DNA of 7,561 nt from an uncultured Alphaproteobacteria bacterium (GCA_903831485.1 CAIKXW010000082.1:1-7561), one strand, 5' to 3'; counted from the first letter of the stretch, positions 1-6,258 are shown. A program made the numbers and translations. Notes: generated by a model from the letters alone, not told the origin.

Positions 1-25
1 CGCCGCCAATCCCGATCTGTTCTGA
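1..25 (+). CDS. ynbE: C-terminal end of a YnbE-like lipoprotein (partial)
   Basis: Reading from base 2, the edge encodes AANPDLF followed by TGA at 23-25. E. coli YnbE, a small outer-membrane lipoprotein, also ends in DLF, and it sits directly upstream of ydbL in the ydbH-ynbE-ydbL operon, as here (gap 21 bases). In that family YnbE partners the AsmA-like protein YdbH in an inner-to-outer-membrane bridge linked to phospholipid transport. Only seven residues are visible, so the call rests mainly on the DLF ending plus the ydbL neighbour. It could be another gene that happens to end this way. Confidence 0.5.
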
Positions 26-46
26 GGCAGGAAAAAGGAGCCTGTC

Positions 47-403
47 ATGAGCATGTTCAAGAAATTCATTACCTGGATCGTCGCGATGTTTGCGGCCGCC
101 ACGCTGATGGTGGCTTACGCCGCCGATCCGGTCATCGAGCAGGCCAAGGCGCAAGGCGTCATCGGCGAGCAGTTCGACGGCTATATCGGCATCGCCGATC
201 CGGGCCGCGTCTCGCCCGATGTGAAGCGCAAGGTCGACCAGATAAATGCTGGCCGCCTCGCCGAATACACGCGCATCTCGCAGAAGACCGGCGACCCGGT
301 CTCCACTGTCGCGGTCGCGATGGCGGAGAAACTGTTCGCCAATGCGTCGCCCGGCGAGGTCCTCAAGGCGGGGCCGGGCGAAACGTGGAAGAAGAAACCT
401 TAA
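47..403 (+). CDS. ydbL: YdbL-family (DUF1318) periplasmic protein
   Basis: This is a 118-residue protein with a clear signal peptide: Lys-Lys near the N terminus, a hydrophobic core, and an AYA-type cleavage site after about residue 25. The mature part matches the YdbL/DUF1318 pattern. It has an early AKAQGVIGEQFDGYIG stretch, a central KVDQINAGRLAEY block (family: DINAERKASY), then VAMAEKLFANASPGEV and a short end around a Trp (ETWKKKP). Family members are about 100-120 residues, so this is full length. The start at 47 has AAGGAG at 35-40 with six bases between; a second ATG at 53 is possible. In E. coli YdbL is a periplasmic helper of the YdbH-YnbE envelope bridge, and the preceding partial gene fits that operon. 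A periplasmic location is inferred from the signal peptide. Family is confident; function in this organism is by homology only. Confidence 0.9.
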   Translation: MSMFKKFITWIVAMFAAATLMVAYAADPVIEQAKAQGVIGEQFDGYIGIADPGRVSPDVKRKVDQINAGRLAEYTRISQKTGDPVSTVAVAMAEKLFANASPGEVLKAGPGETWKKKP

Positions 404-445
404 CGCGCGATCCGTGCGTTAACGATTGAAGCAACACATGGCGTC

Positions 446-482
446 GCCCAGCGGACTTACCCCCGCCGGGCGTTTGCCTTTA
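446..482 (+). terminator. probable rho-independent terminator after ydbL
   Basis: An inverted repeat pairs 446-454 (GCCCAGCGG) with 463-471 (CCGCCGGGC). It has nine pairs with one A-C mismatch and an eight-base loop. It is followed by GTTTGCCTTTA, a moderately T-rich tail. It lies 42 bases after the ydbL stop and ends just before the next gene, so it would separate the envelope operon from the downstream genes. The tail is imperfect. Confidence 0.4.
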
Positions 483-490
483 GGTGCGTG

Positions 491-748
491 ATGTCGCGAA
501 AGACTGTCATCATTCTCGCACTCGTGCTGGTTCCCGTCGCGCTGATGGTGGCGGGCGCAACGCTCGGCATAGGCGGAAACGCCTTTCCAAATGCGCATTT
601 TGTCGCCGCCTTCGCGATTGGCGCCACAGGCTCGGTGCTTCTCTCCGTCGGTCTCTTCGCCTTGTCCTTCCATAGCGCTCGCTCCGGCCATGACGACCAG
701 GTCCGCGACGAGAGAGGCTGGCAGGAAACGGACTCGGATGGGGCCTAA
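491..748 (+). CDS. small two-helix membrane protein, unknown function
   Basis: This is an 85-residue ORF that I do not recognise. After MSRK there is a strongly hydrophobic segment at about residues 5-26 (VIILALVLVPVALMVAG). A short polar turn follows (GGNAFPNAHF), then a second hydrophobic segment at about 37-59. The tail of about 25 residues is charged and rich in Asp, Glu, Arg and Ser. This predicts a double-spanning inner-membrane protein, with both ends probably cytoplasmic given Arg-Lys at the N terminus and Arg after the second helix. A GTG at 488 is in frame, but the ATG at 491 is preferred because the only Shine-Dalgarno-like bases (AGGTG, 482-486) are too close to the GTG. The ORF sits between a probable terminator and chpT. 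Amino-acid composition supports a real protein; no motif suggests a role. Confidence 0.5.
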   Translation: MSRKTVIILALVLVPVALMVAGATLGIGGNAFPNAHFVAAFAIGATGSVLLSVGLFALSFHSARSGHDDQVRDERGWQETDSDGA

Positions 749-840
749 TTCCGGCTTGGGGCTGGGACTCCAAATCAGCTAGCTTCCGATTCGGTTGGGC
801 GGCCCATTCGGGGCGGGAGAGCTGTTGCTATGATGGATTC
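731..840 (+). promoter_or_regulatory. GANTC-rich control region of chpT with a weak promoter match
   Basis: Four GANTC sites lie at 731-735, 766-770, 788-792 and 836-840, spanning the end of the preceding gene, the 81-base gap and the first codons of chpT. GANTC is the CcrM methylation target in Alphaproteobacteria, and in Caulobacter such sites in promoters mediate GcrA/CcrM cell-cycle control. A weak match to the Caulobacter housekeeping promoter (TTGACGS, then GCTANAWC) is TTGGGGC at 756-762 and GCTAGCTT at 778-785. Its 15-base spacer is one longer than usual. If correct, one GANTC lies in the spacer and one just downstream. The sites are seen; their role is inferred. Confidence 0.3.
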
Positions 841-1480
841 ATCCAGGCTGGCGTCATACGTCGCCTCCCGCATCTGCCATGATGTGGCGTCACCCCTGAC
901 TTCAATGATGCAGAGCATGGAGCTGATGTTCGACGACAGTCTCGGCCCGGCCATGAAGGCCGAGGGCGAGAAGGCGCTCCGCACCGGCCTCGCCACGCTG
1001 GAGGCCAAGCTGCGCTTCATACGCTTTGCCCACGGCAGCCAGATTCTTTCGATCAATGACAGTTTCTGCAGCACGGGCGAGGCTAAGGACCTCTTCGTCA
1101 AGCTGTTCGCCACCAACAGCCGGACCGAACTCGACTGGCAGGTCGCCACCCAGCGCATCACCAACCGCCAGATGCGCCTCCTGATGAACATGGCGCTGAT
1201 CATGATCGAGCCCTCTGCCCGCGGCGTCTGCGTCGTGTCCGCGAAAGAGCAGGGCGACAAGCTCGTGCTCGACGTCGAGGCGCGCGGCCAGTTCTCCAAG
1301 CTCAAGAGCGAAGTGCTCGACGCGCTCGAGGGCAAGGAGCCCGGCGGCGGCTGGGGCGGCGGCGCGATCCAGCCCTACTTCACCCGCGTCCTCGCCGAGG
1401 AAGCCGGCTTCAGCATCGAACCCCGCGCCGTCCCCCAGGCCGCCGGCCTCGCGTGCGTCGGCCCGTTGGCGCCGCTCTAA
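830..1480 (+). CDS. chpT: ChpT histidine phosphotransferase
   Basis: The product has 216 residues. ChpT is a cytoplasmic dimeric phosphotransferase that takes phosphate from the hybrid kinase CckA and gives it to CtrA and CpdR, the core cell-cycle phosphorelay of Alphaproteobacteria. The N-terminal helix has the signature RICHDVASPLTSM with the phospho-accepting His at residue 17 (Caulobacter: LCHDFISPASAI). A second helix (about 41-67) completes the dimerisation hairpin. Residues about 75-216 form the degenerate ATPase-like domain: LDWQV near 101-105, a LLMNMALIMIE helix, then GGGWGGGAIQPYFTRVLAEEAG near 172-193. There is no usable N box, consistent with a family that does not bind ATP. Length is typical. 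The start at 830 is preferred over the next ATG (833) because GGGAG at 815-819 is ten bases away. It lies 238 bases upstream of cheA on the same strand. Confidence 0.92.
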   Translation: MMDSSRLASYVASRICHDVASPLTSMMQSMELMFDDSLGPAMKAEGEKALRTGLATLEAKLRFIRFAHGSQILSINDSFCSTGEAKDLFVKLFATNSRTELDWQVATQRITNRQMRLLMNMALIMIEPSARGVCVVSAKEQGDKLVLDVEARGQFSKLKSEVLDALEGKEPGGGWGGGAIQPYFTRVLAEEAGFSIEPRAVPQAAGLACVGPLAPL

Positions 1481-1490
1481 CTCCGCCAAA

Positions 1491-1519
1491 CGCCGAGAGG
1501 CCGCCCGGCGCTTTGTTTC
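1491..1519 (+). terminator. possible terminator after chpT
   Basis: CGCCG at 1491-1495 pairs with CGGCG at 1506-1510 across a ten-base loop, followed by CTTTGTTTC. It begins ten bases after the chpT stop. The stem is short (five pairs) but GC-only and the tail is T-rich, so weak intrinsic termination is plausible. It would make chpT and cheA separate transcripts, or attenuate read-through. Confidence 0.35.
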
Positions 1520-1718
1520 ACCGGTCGCGTTGTCGCGAGAAAGAACGTGGCAGGCGCCCGGGGTTCATCAAAACACAGCTCGGCGCCCAAGCTGGGCAGG
1601 CCAGGCGCGCAGATGGCGTTCAACAGCGCCATATCTGAATCCGCCGAAGCGAAATCTTAACCCCGAGAGGGCCTTAATCGTCCAAAGCACAAAATTACGC
1701 GTGCTGCGGAAACCCGTC
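1520..1718 (+). promoter_or_regulatory. gap upstream of cheA, likely holding the che operon promoter
   Basis: This stretch lacks a convincing gene and precedes a five-gene operon, so the promoter should be here. I see no strong match to a known promoter class. A TTGTCGC (1530-1536) resembles a Caulobacter -35 element but has no partner at the right distance. Other marks are a perfect 6-bp dyad ATGGCG/CGCCAT at 1613-1618 and 1627-1632 with an eight-base loop, TTAA at 1657-1660 and at 1674-1677, and one GANTC at 1637-1641. From about 1650 the sequence becomes more AT-rich, as promoters and leaders often do. Confidence 0.35.
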
Positions 1719-4328
1719 ATGGATGATCTTCTCAGCGAATTCCTCACCGAGACAGCAGAGAGCCTCGATGTCATCGACACCGAGCTCGTACGTTTCGAGA
1801 GCCAGCCCGAAGACGCGGCGACACTCAACAACATCTTCCGCCTCGTCCATACCATCAAAGGCACGTGCGGCTTCATCGGCCTGCCGCGGCTCGAATCCAT
1901 CGCCCACGCAGGCGAGACCCTGCTCGGCAAATTCCGCGACGGCGCGCTCCCCGTCACGCCCGACGCCGTCACGCTCGTCCTCGCATCGATCGACCGCATC
2001 AAGCTGATCCTCGCCCACCTCGCCGCCGAACAGGTCGAACCGCCGGGCGACGATCGCGACCTCATCGCGCAGCTCGAACACGCAGCCGAAGGCGGCCTCG
2101 CCGCAGCAGCCCCGCCGCCCCCGCCCAAGCCCGCGCCTGTCGTCGTCGCTGCGCCCGAACCGCCTGAAGGCGAGGGCAGGTGGGACGCTGACCAGGGCCG
2201 CTTCCTCCGCCCCGGCGAAGTCTCGCTCGCCGATCTCGAAGCCGCCTTCAAAGCCACCGAAGGTCCGCCGCCGGTCGAGGTCAAGCCCGCCGCCGCCGCC
2301 TCCGTCGCGGCCATCGCGGCGATGCCCGACCAGGACGACGAAAAGAAAAGCGCGCTCGGCCCCAGCACGATCCGCGTCAATGTCGACGTGCTGGAATCGC
2401 TGATGACCATGGTCTCCGAGCTGGTGCTCACGCGTAACCAGCTGTTGCAGATCCTTCGCAACTCCACCGACAGCGAGTTCAAGGCTCCGCTGCAGCGCCT
2501 CTCCGGCGTTACCGCCGAGCTGCAGGAATGCGTGATGAAGACGCGCATGCAGCCCATCGGCTCGGCGTGGAAGAAACTCCCGCGCATCGTCCGCGACGCC
2601 TCGAACGACCTGCACAAGAAGATCGACCTCGTCATGGAAGGCGAGGCGACCGAACTGGATCGCCAGGTGCTCGAACTGATCAAGGATCCGCTCACGCACA
2701 TGATCCGCAACTCGTGCGATCACGGCGTCGAAACCATCGCGCAACGCATTGCCGCAGGAAAATCCGAGAACGGCACGATCAAGCTGCGCGCCTATCACGA
2801 AGGCGGTCACATCCTCATCGAGGTGTCCGACGACGGCGCCGGCCTCAATACCGACCGGATCCGCTCGAAGGCCATTGAGAAGGGCGTCATCGACATCGCC
2901 GAATCCATGGCGATGACCGACGCCCAGATCCACCGCCTCATCTTCGCGCCCGGATTTTCCACGGCCGCAAAGGTCACCAACATCTCAGGCCGCGGCGTCG
3001 GCATGGACGTGGTGAAGACCAATGTCGAGCTCATCGGCGGCACGATCGACCTGCGCTCGCGCTACGGCCATGGGACGACCTTCATCATCAAGATCCCGCT
3101 GACTCTCGCCATCATCTCGGCGCTCATTGTCGGCGTTGAGGATCACCGCTTCGCCCTGCCGCAACTCTCCGTCCTCGAACTGGTCCGCGCCGGCAAGCGC
3201 TTCGAGCACAAGATCGAGCTCATCAATTCGACGCGCGTCCTGCGCCTGCGCGACCACCTGCTGCCGCTCGTCGCTCTCTCCGACTGCCTCAACCTCATGG
3301 TCGACGAAGACCGCGGCGATCGCAGCGCCTGCATCGTCATCATGCAGGTCGGCGAACTGCGCTTTGGCCTGATCGTCGACGAAGTATTCGACACCGAGGA
3401 AATCGTCGTGAAGCCGCTGTCGAAGCGTCTCGGCGCCATGTCCGAGTACTCGGGCGCCACCATCCTTGGCGACGGTTCCGTCATCATGATCCTCGATCCC
3501 AACGGCATCTCGCGCTCGGTCGCCAATGTCGAGCGCAGCGTCAACCGCCTGCTCGACGAGCAGTCCCGCGCTGCCGCGGCCGCGGCGAAGGCTTCGGAGC
3601 ACAAGGTCAGCCTGTTGCTCTTCTCGGCCGGCGGCGCCGAGCCGCGCGCTTGCCCGCTCTCGCTCGTCACGCGTCTCGAAGACCTCGACGCCTCGACCAT
3701 CGAGATGACCAGTCGTGGCCCCGTCGTCCAGTACCGCGGCCGTCTCATGCCGCTCGCCCCGGCCGGTGGAACGGTCCGCCACGAGGGCCGCCAGCCCGTC
3801 CTCGTCTTCAGCCAGGGCTCCGTCGTCGTCGGTCTCGCCGTCGACGCCATCCTCGACATTGTCGAAGAGACCCTCGACATCCAGCTCGGCGGCCAGGCGC
3901 CCGGCGTTCTCGGCACGGCCGTGCTCAAGGGCAAGTCGACGGAGATCGTCGATGTCGGCCACTACCTCAGCCAGGCCGAACCCGCCTGGGCTTCTGCCGC
4001 CATCGAGATGGACCCGCGCGCCAACCGCAAGCGCGTCCTGCTGATCGAGTCCCACCCCTTCTTCCGCAACCTGCTCGCGCCGATGGTCAGCGCCGCCGGC
4101 TATGACGTCACCGTCGCGGAAGGCCTCGAAGAGGCGAGGGCGCGCCTCGCGGCCGGCGCCACGTTCGACGTGGTTCTCACCGACGCCGACAGCCCCATCG
4201 ACAATGTCGCCGGAGCTCAGGTCATCCCGCTCTCCAGCCGCCGGGACGCAGAAGCAGTTCCGAAATCAGATCGTTATGCGCTGCTGGACGCGATCCAGCG
4301 CGCCATCCGCAGCGGAGAAGCCGCATGA
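1719..4328 (+). CDS. cheA: chemotaxis histidine kinase CheA with two CheW-like domains and a decayed receiver
   Basis: The 869-residue kinase autophosphorylates in receptor arrays and donates phosphate to CheY and CheB. Domains: P1 Hpt about 1-105 with His44 in HTIKG; Ala/Pro-rich linker 105-215 with no recognisable P2 (CheY/CheB-docking) domain; P3 dimerisation about 217-275; P4 ATPase about 278-460 with N box HMIRNSCDHGVE (Asn331), G1 box DDGAGL (371-376), F-box-like FAPGFSTA and G2 box SGRGVGMD (423-430); first CheW-like P5 about 465-600; Ala-rich linker; second CheW-like domain about 628-750; and a receiver-like tail about 771-866. The tail keeps a possible phospho-Asp (822) and Lys849, but the usual acidic pair is Glu777-Ser778 and two segments are missing. 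The start at 1719 is where Hpt homology begins (MDDLLSEFLTETAESLDVID). A weak GCGGAAA lies six bases upstream. The frame is open further upstream, but that part is not protein-like. It overlaps cheW by four bases. Confidence 0.97.
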   Translation: MDDLLSEFLTETAESLDVIDTELVRFESQPEDAATLNNIFRLVHTIKGTCGFIGLPRLESIAHAGETLLGKFRDGALPVTPDAVTLVLASIDRIKLILAHLAAEQVEPPGDDRDLIAQLEHAAEGGLAAAAPPPPPKPAPVVVAAPEPPEGEGRWDADQGRFLRPGEVSLADLEAAFKATEGPPPVEVKPAAAASVAAIAAMPDQDDEKKSALGPSTIRVNVDVLESLMTMVSELVLTRNQLLQILRNSTDSEFKAPLQRLSGVTAELQECVMKTRMQPIGSAWKKLPRIVRDASNDLHKKIDLVMEGEATELDRQVLELIKDPLTHMIRNSCDHGVETIAQRIAAGKSENGTIKLRAYHEGGHILIEVSDDGAGLNTDRIRSKAIEKGVIDIAESMAMTDAQIHRLIFAPGFSTAAKVTNISGRGVGMDVVKTNVELIGGTIDLRSRYGHGTTFIIKIPLTLAIISALIVGVEDHRFALPQLSVLELVRAGKRFEHKIELINSTRVLRLRDHLLPLVALSDCLNLMVDEDRGDRSACIVIMQVGELRFGLIVDEVFDTEEIVVKPLSKRLGAMSEYSGATILGDGSVIMILDPNGISRSVANVERSVNRLLDEQSRAAAAAAKASEHKVSLLLFSAGGAEPRACPLSLVTRLEDLDASTIEMTSRGPVVQYRGRLMPLAPAGGTVRHEGRQPVLVFSQGSVVVGLAVDAILDIVEETLDIQLGGQAPGVLGTAVLKGKSTEIVDVGHYLSQAEPAWASAAIEMDPRANRKRVLLIESHPFFRNLLAPMVSAAGYDVTVAEGLEEARARLAAGATFDVVLTDADSPIDNVAGAQVIPLSSRRDAEAVPKSDRYALLDAIQRAIRSGEAA
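4312..4328 (+). promoter_or_regulatory. cheA/cheW translational coupling junction
   Basis: The last codons of cheA carry the cheW ribosome binding site (GGAG 4314-4317, seven bases before the start), and ATGA forms a stop-start overlap (4325-4328). It encodes the CheA ending GEAA. The arrangement implies coupled translation of kinase and adaptor. The block is nearly identical to the cheB/cheR junction at 6242-6258. Confidence 0.7.
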
Positions 4329-4783
4329 GCATTCGCGAATACGTCACCTTCCGGATCGGCGAGCAGCTGTTCGGCTTGAGCGTCACCGAGATCCACGACG
4401 TCTTCCGCCCCGCCCGGATGACGCCCGTCCCGCTTTCCAATTCGGAAATCGCCGGCGTCCTCAATCTTCGGGGACGAATTGTCACCGCAATCGACGCCCG
4501 CAGCCGCCTCGGCCTGCCTGCGCGAGAAAAAACAGATAAAGTTCAGAGTCTTGCGATCGGCGTCGAGTATGGCGGCGAAAGCTTCGGGATGGTCATCGAC
4601 GAGATCGGCGACGTTGTCCGGCTCGACGACACCGAGTTGGAGCAAAATCCCGTTAACCTTGACGCGACATGGTCAGGTGTATCGCGCGGCGTCTACCGCC
4701 TCGACAACCGGCTGCTGGTCATCATGGACATCGACCAGATGCTCGCCGGCGCAGGACAGGGAAGCGCCGCGGCCGCGGCTTGA
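4325..4783 (+). CDS. cheW: chemotaxis adaptor CheW
   Basis: This 152-residue protein consists almost entirely of one CheW domain. It bridges chemoreceptor tips and the CheA P5 domain in the cytoplasmic face of receptor arrays. It shows the expected order: YVTFRIGEQLFGLSVTEIHDV (β1 and the following strand), VPLSNSEIAGVLNLRGRIVTAID with the conserved NLRG at 47-50, the strand GESFGMVIDEIGDVVRL, and the closing GVYRLDNRLLVIMDIDQML. A short Gly/Ala tail ends the protein. Its start overlaps the cheA stop (ATGA) with GGAG seven bases upstream, so it is translated with CheA. A patch at about 4522-4550 is AT-richer than its surroundings (a run of six A at 4527-4532), but the reading frame and domain are intact. 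Confidence 0.96.
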   Translation: MSIREYVTFRIGEQLFGLSVTEIHDVFRPARMTPVPLSNSEIAGVLNLRGRIVTAIDARSRLGLPAREKTDKVQSLAIGVEYGGESFGMVIDEIGDVVRLDDTELEQNPVNLDATWSGVSRGVYRLDNRLLVIMDIDQMLAGAGQGSAAAAA

Positions 4784-4793
4784 GGGATGGGTC

Positions 4794-5159
4794 ATGAAAC
4801 GCTGTCTGATTGTTGACGATAGCCGGGTCGTCCGGAAAGTCGCCCGCCGCATTGTCGAAGACCTTCGCTTCGAGGCTGACGAAGCCGCCGACGGCGCCCA
4901 GGCGCTGGAAGCCTGCCGCAAGACCATGCCCGACTGCATCCTGCTCGACTGGAACATGCCCGTGATGAACGGCATCGACTTCCTGCGCGCCCTGCGCCGC
5001 GAGCCGGGCGGCGAGCGCCCCACCGTCGTCTTCTGCACGACCGAGAATGACATGAGCCACATCGCCGAAGCCATGCGCTCCGGCGCCAACGAATACATCA
5101 TGAAGCCGTTCGACTCCGAGATCATCGAATCCAAGTTCAACGAAGTCGGCCTCTGCTGA
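4794..5159 (+). CDS. cheY: chemotaxis response regulator CheY
   Basis: This is a stand-alone receiver domain of 121 residues with no output domain, the usual CheY size. All functional residues are present: acidic pair Asp8-Asp9 (IVDDS), phospho-acceptor Asp52 (LLDWNMP), Thr82 in FCTTEN, Tyr101 (equivalent to E. coli Tyr106) and Lys104 in YIMKPF. It is therefore expected to be phosphorylated by CheA and to bind the flagellar motor switch. The opening LIVDDSRVVRKVARRI is typical of alphaproteobacterial CheY proteins. The start has GAGGGA at 4782-4787, six bases before ATG, and lies ten bases after cheW. No CheZ or CheX phosphatase is visible in the window, so dephosphorylation must come from elsewhere, from self-hydrolysis, or from another CheY acting as a sink. 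Confidence 0.95.
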   Translation: MKRCLIVDDSRVVRKVARRIVEDLRFEADEAADGAQALEACRKTMPDCILLDWNMPVMNGIDFLRALRREPGGERPTVVFCTTENDMSHIAEAMRSGANEYIMKPFDSEIIESKFNEVGLC

Positions 5160-5172
5160 GCCATTTGAAACC

Positions 5173-6258
5173 GTGACGCTTGCATCCCGCCAGCCTGAGT
5201 CCGACCGCCGCGTCCGCGTCATGCTTGTGGACGACAGCGCGATCGTGCGCGGATTCATGCGGCGTTGGATTGACGAGGACCCGCGCGTCGATCTCGTGAA
5301 AGTGTGTTCCGACGGCCAGCAGGCCGTCGCCGAAGTCGCCGCCACCAAGCCGGACGTCATCGTGCTCGACATCGAGATGCCGAACATGGATGGCCTCACC
5401 GCCCTTCCGCATCTGCGCCGTCTCGCGCCCGACGCCCGCATCATCATGGCCTCGACCCTGACGACCCAGGGCGCACGGCAGACGGTCAAGGCGCTGTCGC
5501 TCGGCGCCGCTGATTTCATCGCCAAGCCGCAGGCCAGCGCCATGGGCGGCGTCGACAGCTATCGGCGCGACCTGATCGACAAGATCGTCGCTCTCGGACA
5601 GCGGGCTGGCCTGTCCCGATCCGGCACGGCGCAGTCGCGCCCGTTCAACCTGCGCCCGCGTTCGCCGGTGCTCGCGCCGGCCTCCGTCCTGGTCATCGCC
5701 GCGTCCACCGGCGGGCCGTCGGCGCTCCCCGTCTTTCTCGGACCCATCGCGCGCCGTATCGAAGTGCCGATCCTGATCGTCCAGCACATGCCTGCAACAT
5801 TCACCCCCGTCTTCGCCGAGAAGCTGGAATCCGTCATCGGCAAGCGCTGCCGCGAAGCGGTCGATGGCGATGTGCTCGCCCCGGGCTGCGTTTTCCTTGC
5901 GCCGGGCGACAAGCACATGCGCGTCGCGCGCGGACCTGCCGGCCGCATCGTCACGCTGGATCGCGGCGAGCCCGTCAACTTCTGCCGCCCCGCCGCCGAT
6001 CCTCTCTTCGAATCCGCCGCCGCCGCCTTCGGCAACCGCGTCCTCGGCGTCGTCCTAACCGGCATGGGCCATGATGGCCGTGACGGGGCAGGGCATGTCG
6101 TGAAAGCCGGCGGACGCATCATCGCCCAGGATGAAGCGACCAGCGTTGTGTGGGGCATGCCCGGCGCCGTCGCCGCGGCCGGACACGCGGAAGCCGTGAA
6201 GCCTCTCAAAGACCTCGGTGCACTGGCGTTGCGTATGTTGAACGGAGAAGCTGCGTGA
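5173..6258 (+). CDS. cheB: chemotaxis methylesterase/response regulator CheB
   Basis: The product has 361 residues, the normal size. It removes methyl groups from receptor glutamates (and deamidates glutamines) when phosphorylated by CheA, giving adaptation. The receiver domain (about 14-135) has Asp20-Asp21 (LVDDS), phospho-Asp66 (LDIEMP) and Lys118. A linker of about 35 residues follows. The esterase domain (about 168-358) has all three catalytic residues: Ser178 in AASTGGPSAL, His205 in VQHMP and Asp301 in LTGMGHDG. RPAADPLF (272-279) is another family block. The start is taken as GTG at 5173, 13 bases after the cheY stop. The next in-frame start, ATG at 5221, would begin at the receiver β1 strand (MLVDDS) and remove the residues leading into it. 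No good Shine-Dalgarno precedes 5173, so its expression may depend on coupling to cheY. It overlaps cheR by four bases. Confidence 0.96.
   Translation: MTLASRQPESDRRVRVMLVDDSAIVRGFMRRWIDEDPRVDLVKVCSDGQQAVAEVAATKPDVIVLDIEMPNMDGLTALPHLRRLAPDARIIMASTLTTQGARQTVKALSLGAADFIAKPQASAMGGVDSYRRDLIDKIVALGQRAGLSRSGTAQSRPFNLRPRSPVLAPASVLVIAASTGGPSALPVFLGPIARRIEVPILIVQHMPATFTPVFAEKLESVIGKRCREAVDGDVLAPGCVFLAPGDKHMRVARGPAGRIVTLDRGEPVNFCRPAADPLFESAAAAFGNRVLGVVLTGMGHDGRDGAGHVVKAGGRIIAQDEATSVVWGMPGAVAAAGHAEAVKPLKDLGALALRMLNGEAA
6242..6258 (+). promoter_or_regulatory. cheB/cheR translational coupling junction
   Basis: The end of cheB holds the cheR ribosome binding site (GGAG 6244-6247, seven bases before the start). 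GTGA (6255-6258) overlaps the start of cheR with the stop of cheB. It encodes GEAA as the CheB terminus. It supports choosing GTG 6255 as the cheR start rather than the longer open frame upstream, and implies balanced production of the two opposing receptor-modifying enzymes. Confidence 0.7.

Noticed and set aside
400..422. Two TTAA spaced by 15 bases, also forming a small hairpin (402-408 with 414-420)
   Set aside because: The spacing does not fit a CtrA box (7 bases), and the hairpin has a G-T wobble and no T-run, so it is not a good terminator; the stronger candidate is at 446-482.
1547..1566. TGGCAGG followed by GGTTC, resembling a sigma-54 promoter
   Set aside because: The -12 GC element is missing at the required distance from the -24 GG.
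1530..1718. In-frame extension of CheA from TTG at 1530
   Set aside because: The extra 63 residues are Arg/Pro-rich and unlike protein, there is no ribosome site, and Hpt homology begins exactly at ATG 1719.
1695..4055. Long minus-strand frames opposite cheA (1695-2933 and 2985-4055)
   Set aside because: They are antisense shadows of high-GC third positions; compositions are Asp/Gly/Ala/Arg-rich without motifs, and the plus strand encodes a complete CheA.
4527..4533. AAAAAAC slippery-type heptamer inside cheW
   Set aside because: The cheW codon boundaries do not match the X-XXY-YYZ frame, and CheW is complete without a shift.
4479..4793. Upstream open frame that would extend CheY
   Set aside because: It overlaps cheW in another frame with shadow-like Ser/Arg/Thr composition; the receiver domain begins at ATG 4794 with a good ribosome site.
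6150..6254. Upstream open frame that would extend CheR
   Set aside because: The sequence is Arg-rich, overlaps the conserved end of cheB, and GTG 6255 has a well-placed GGAG.
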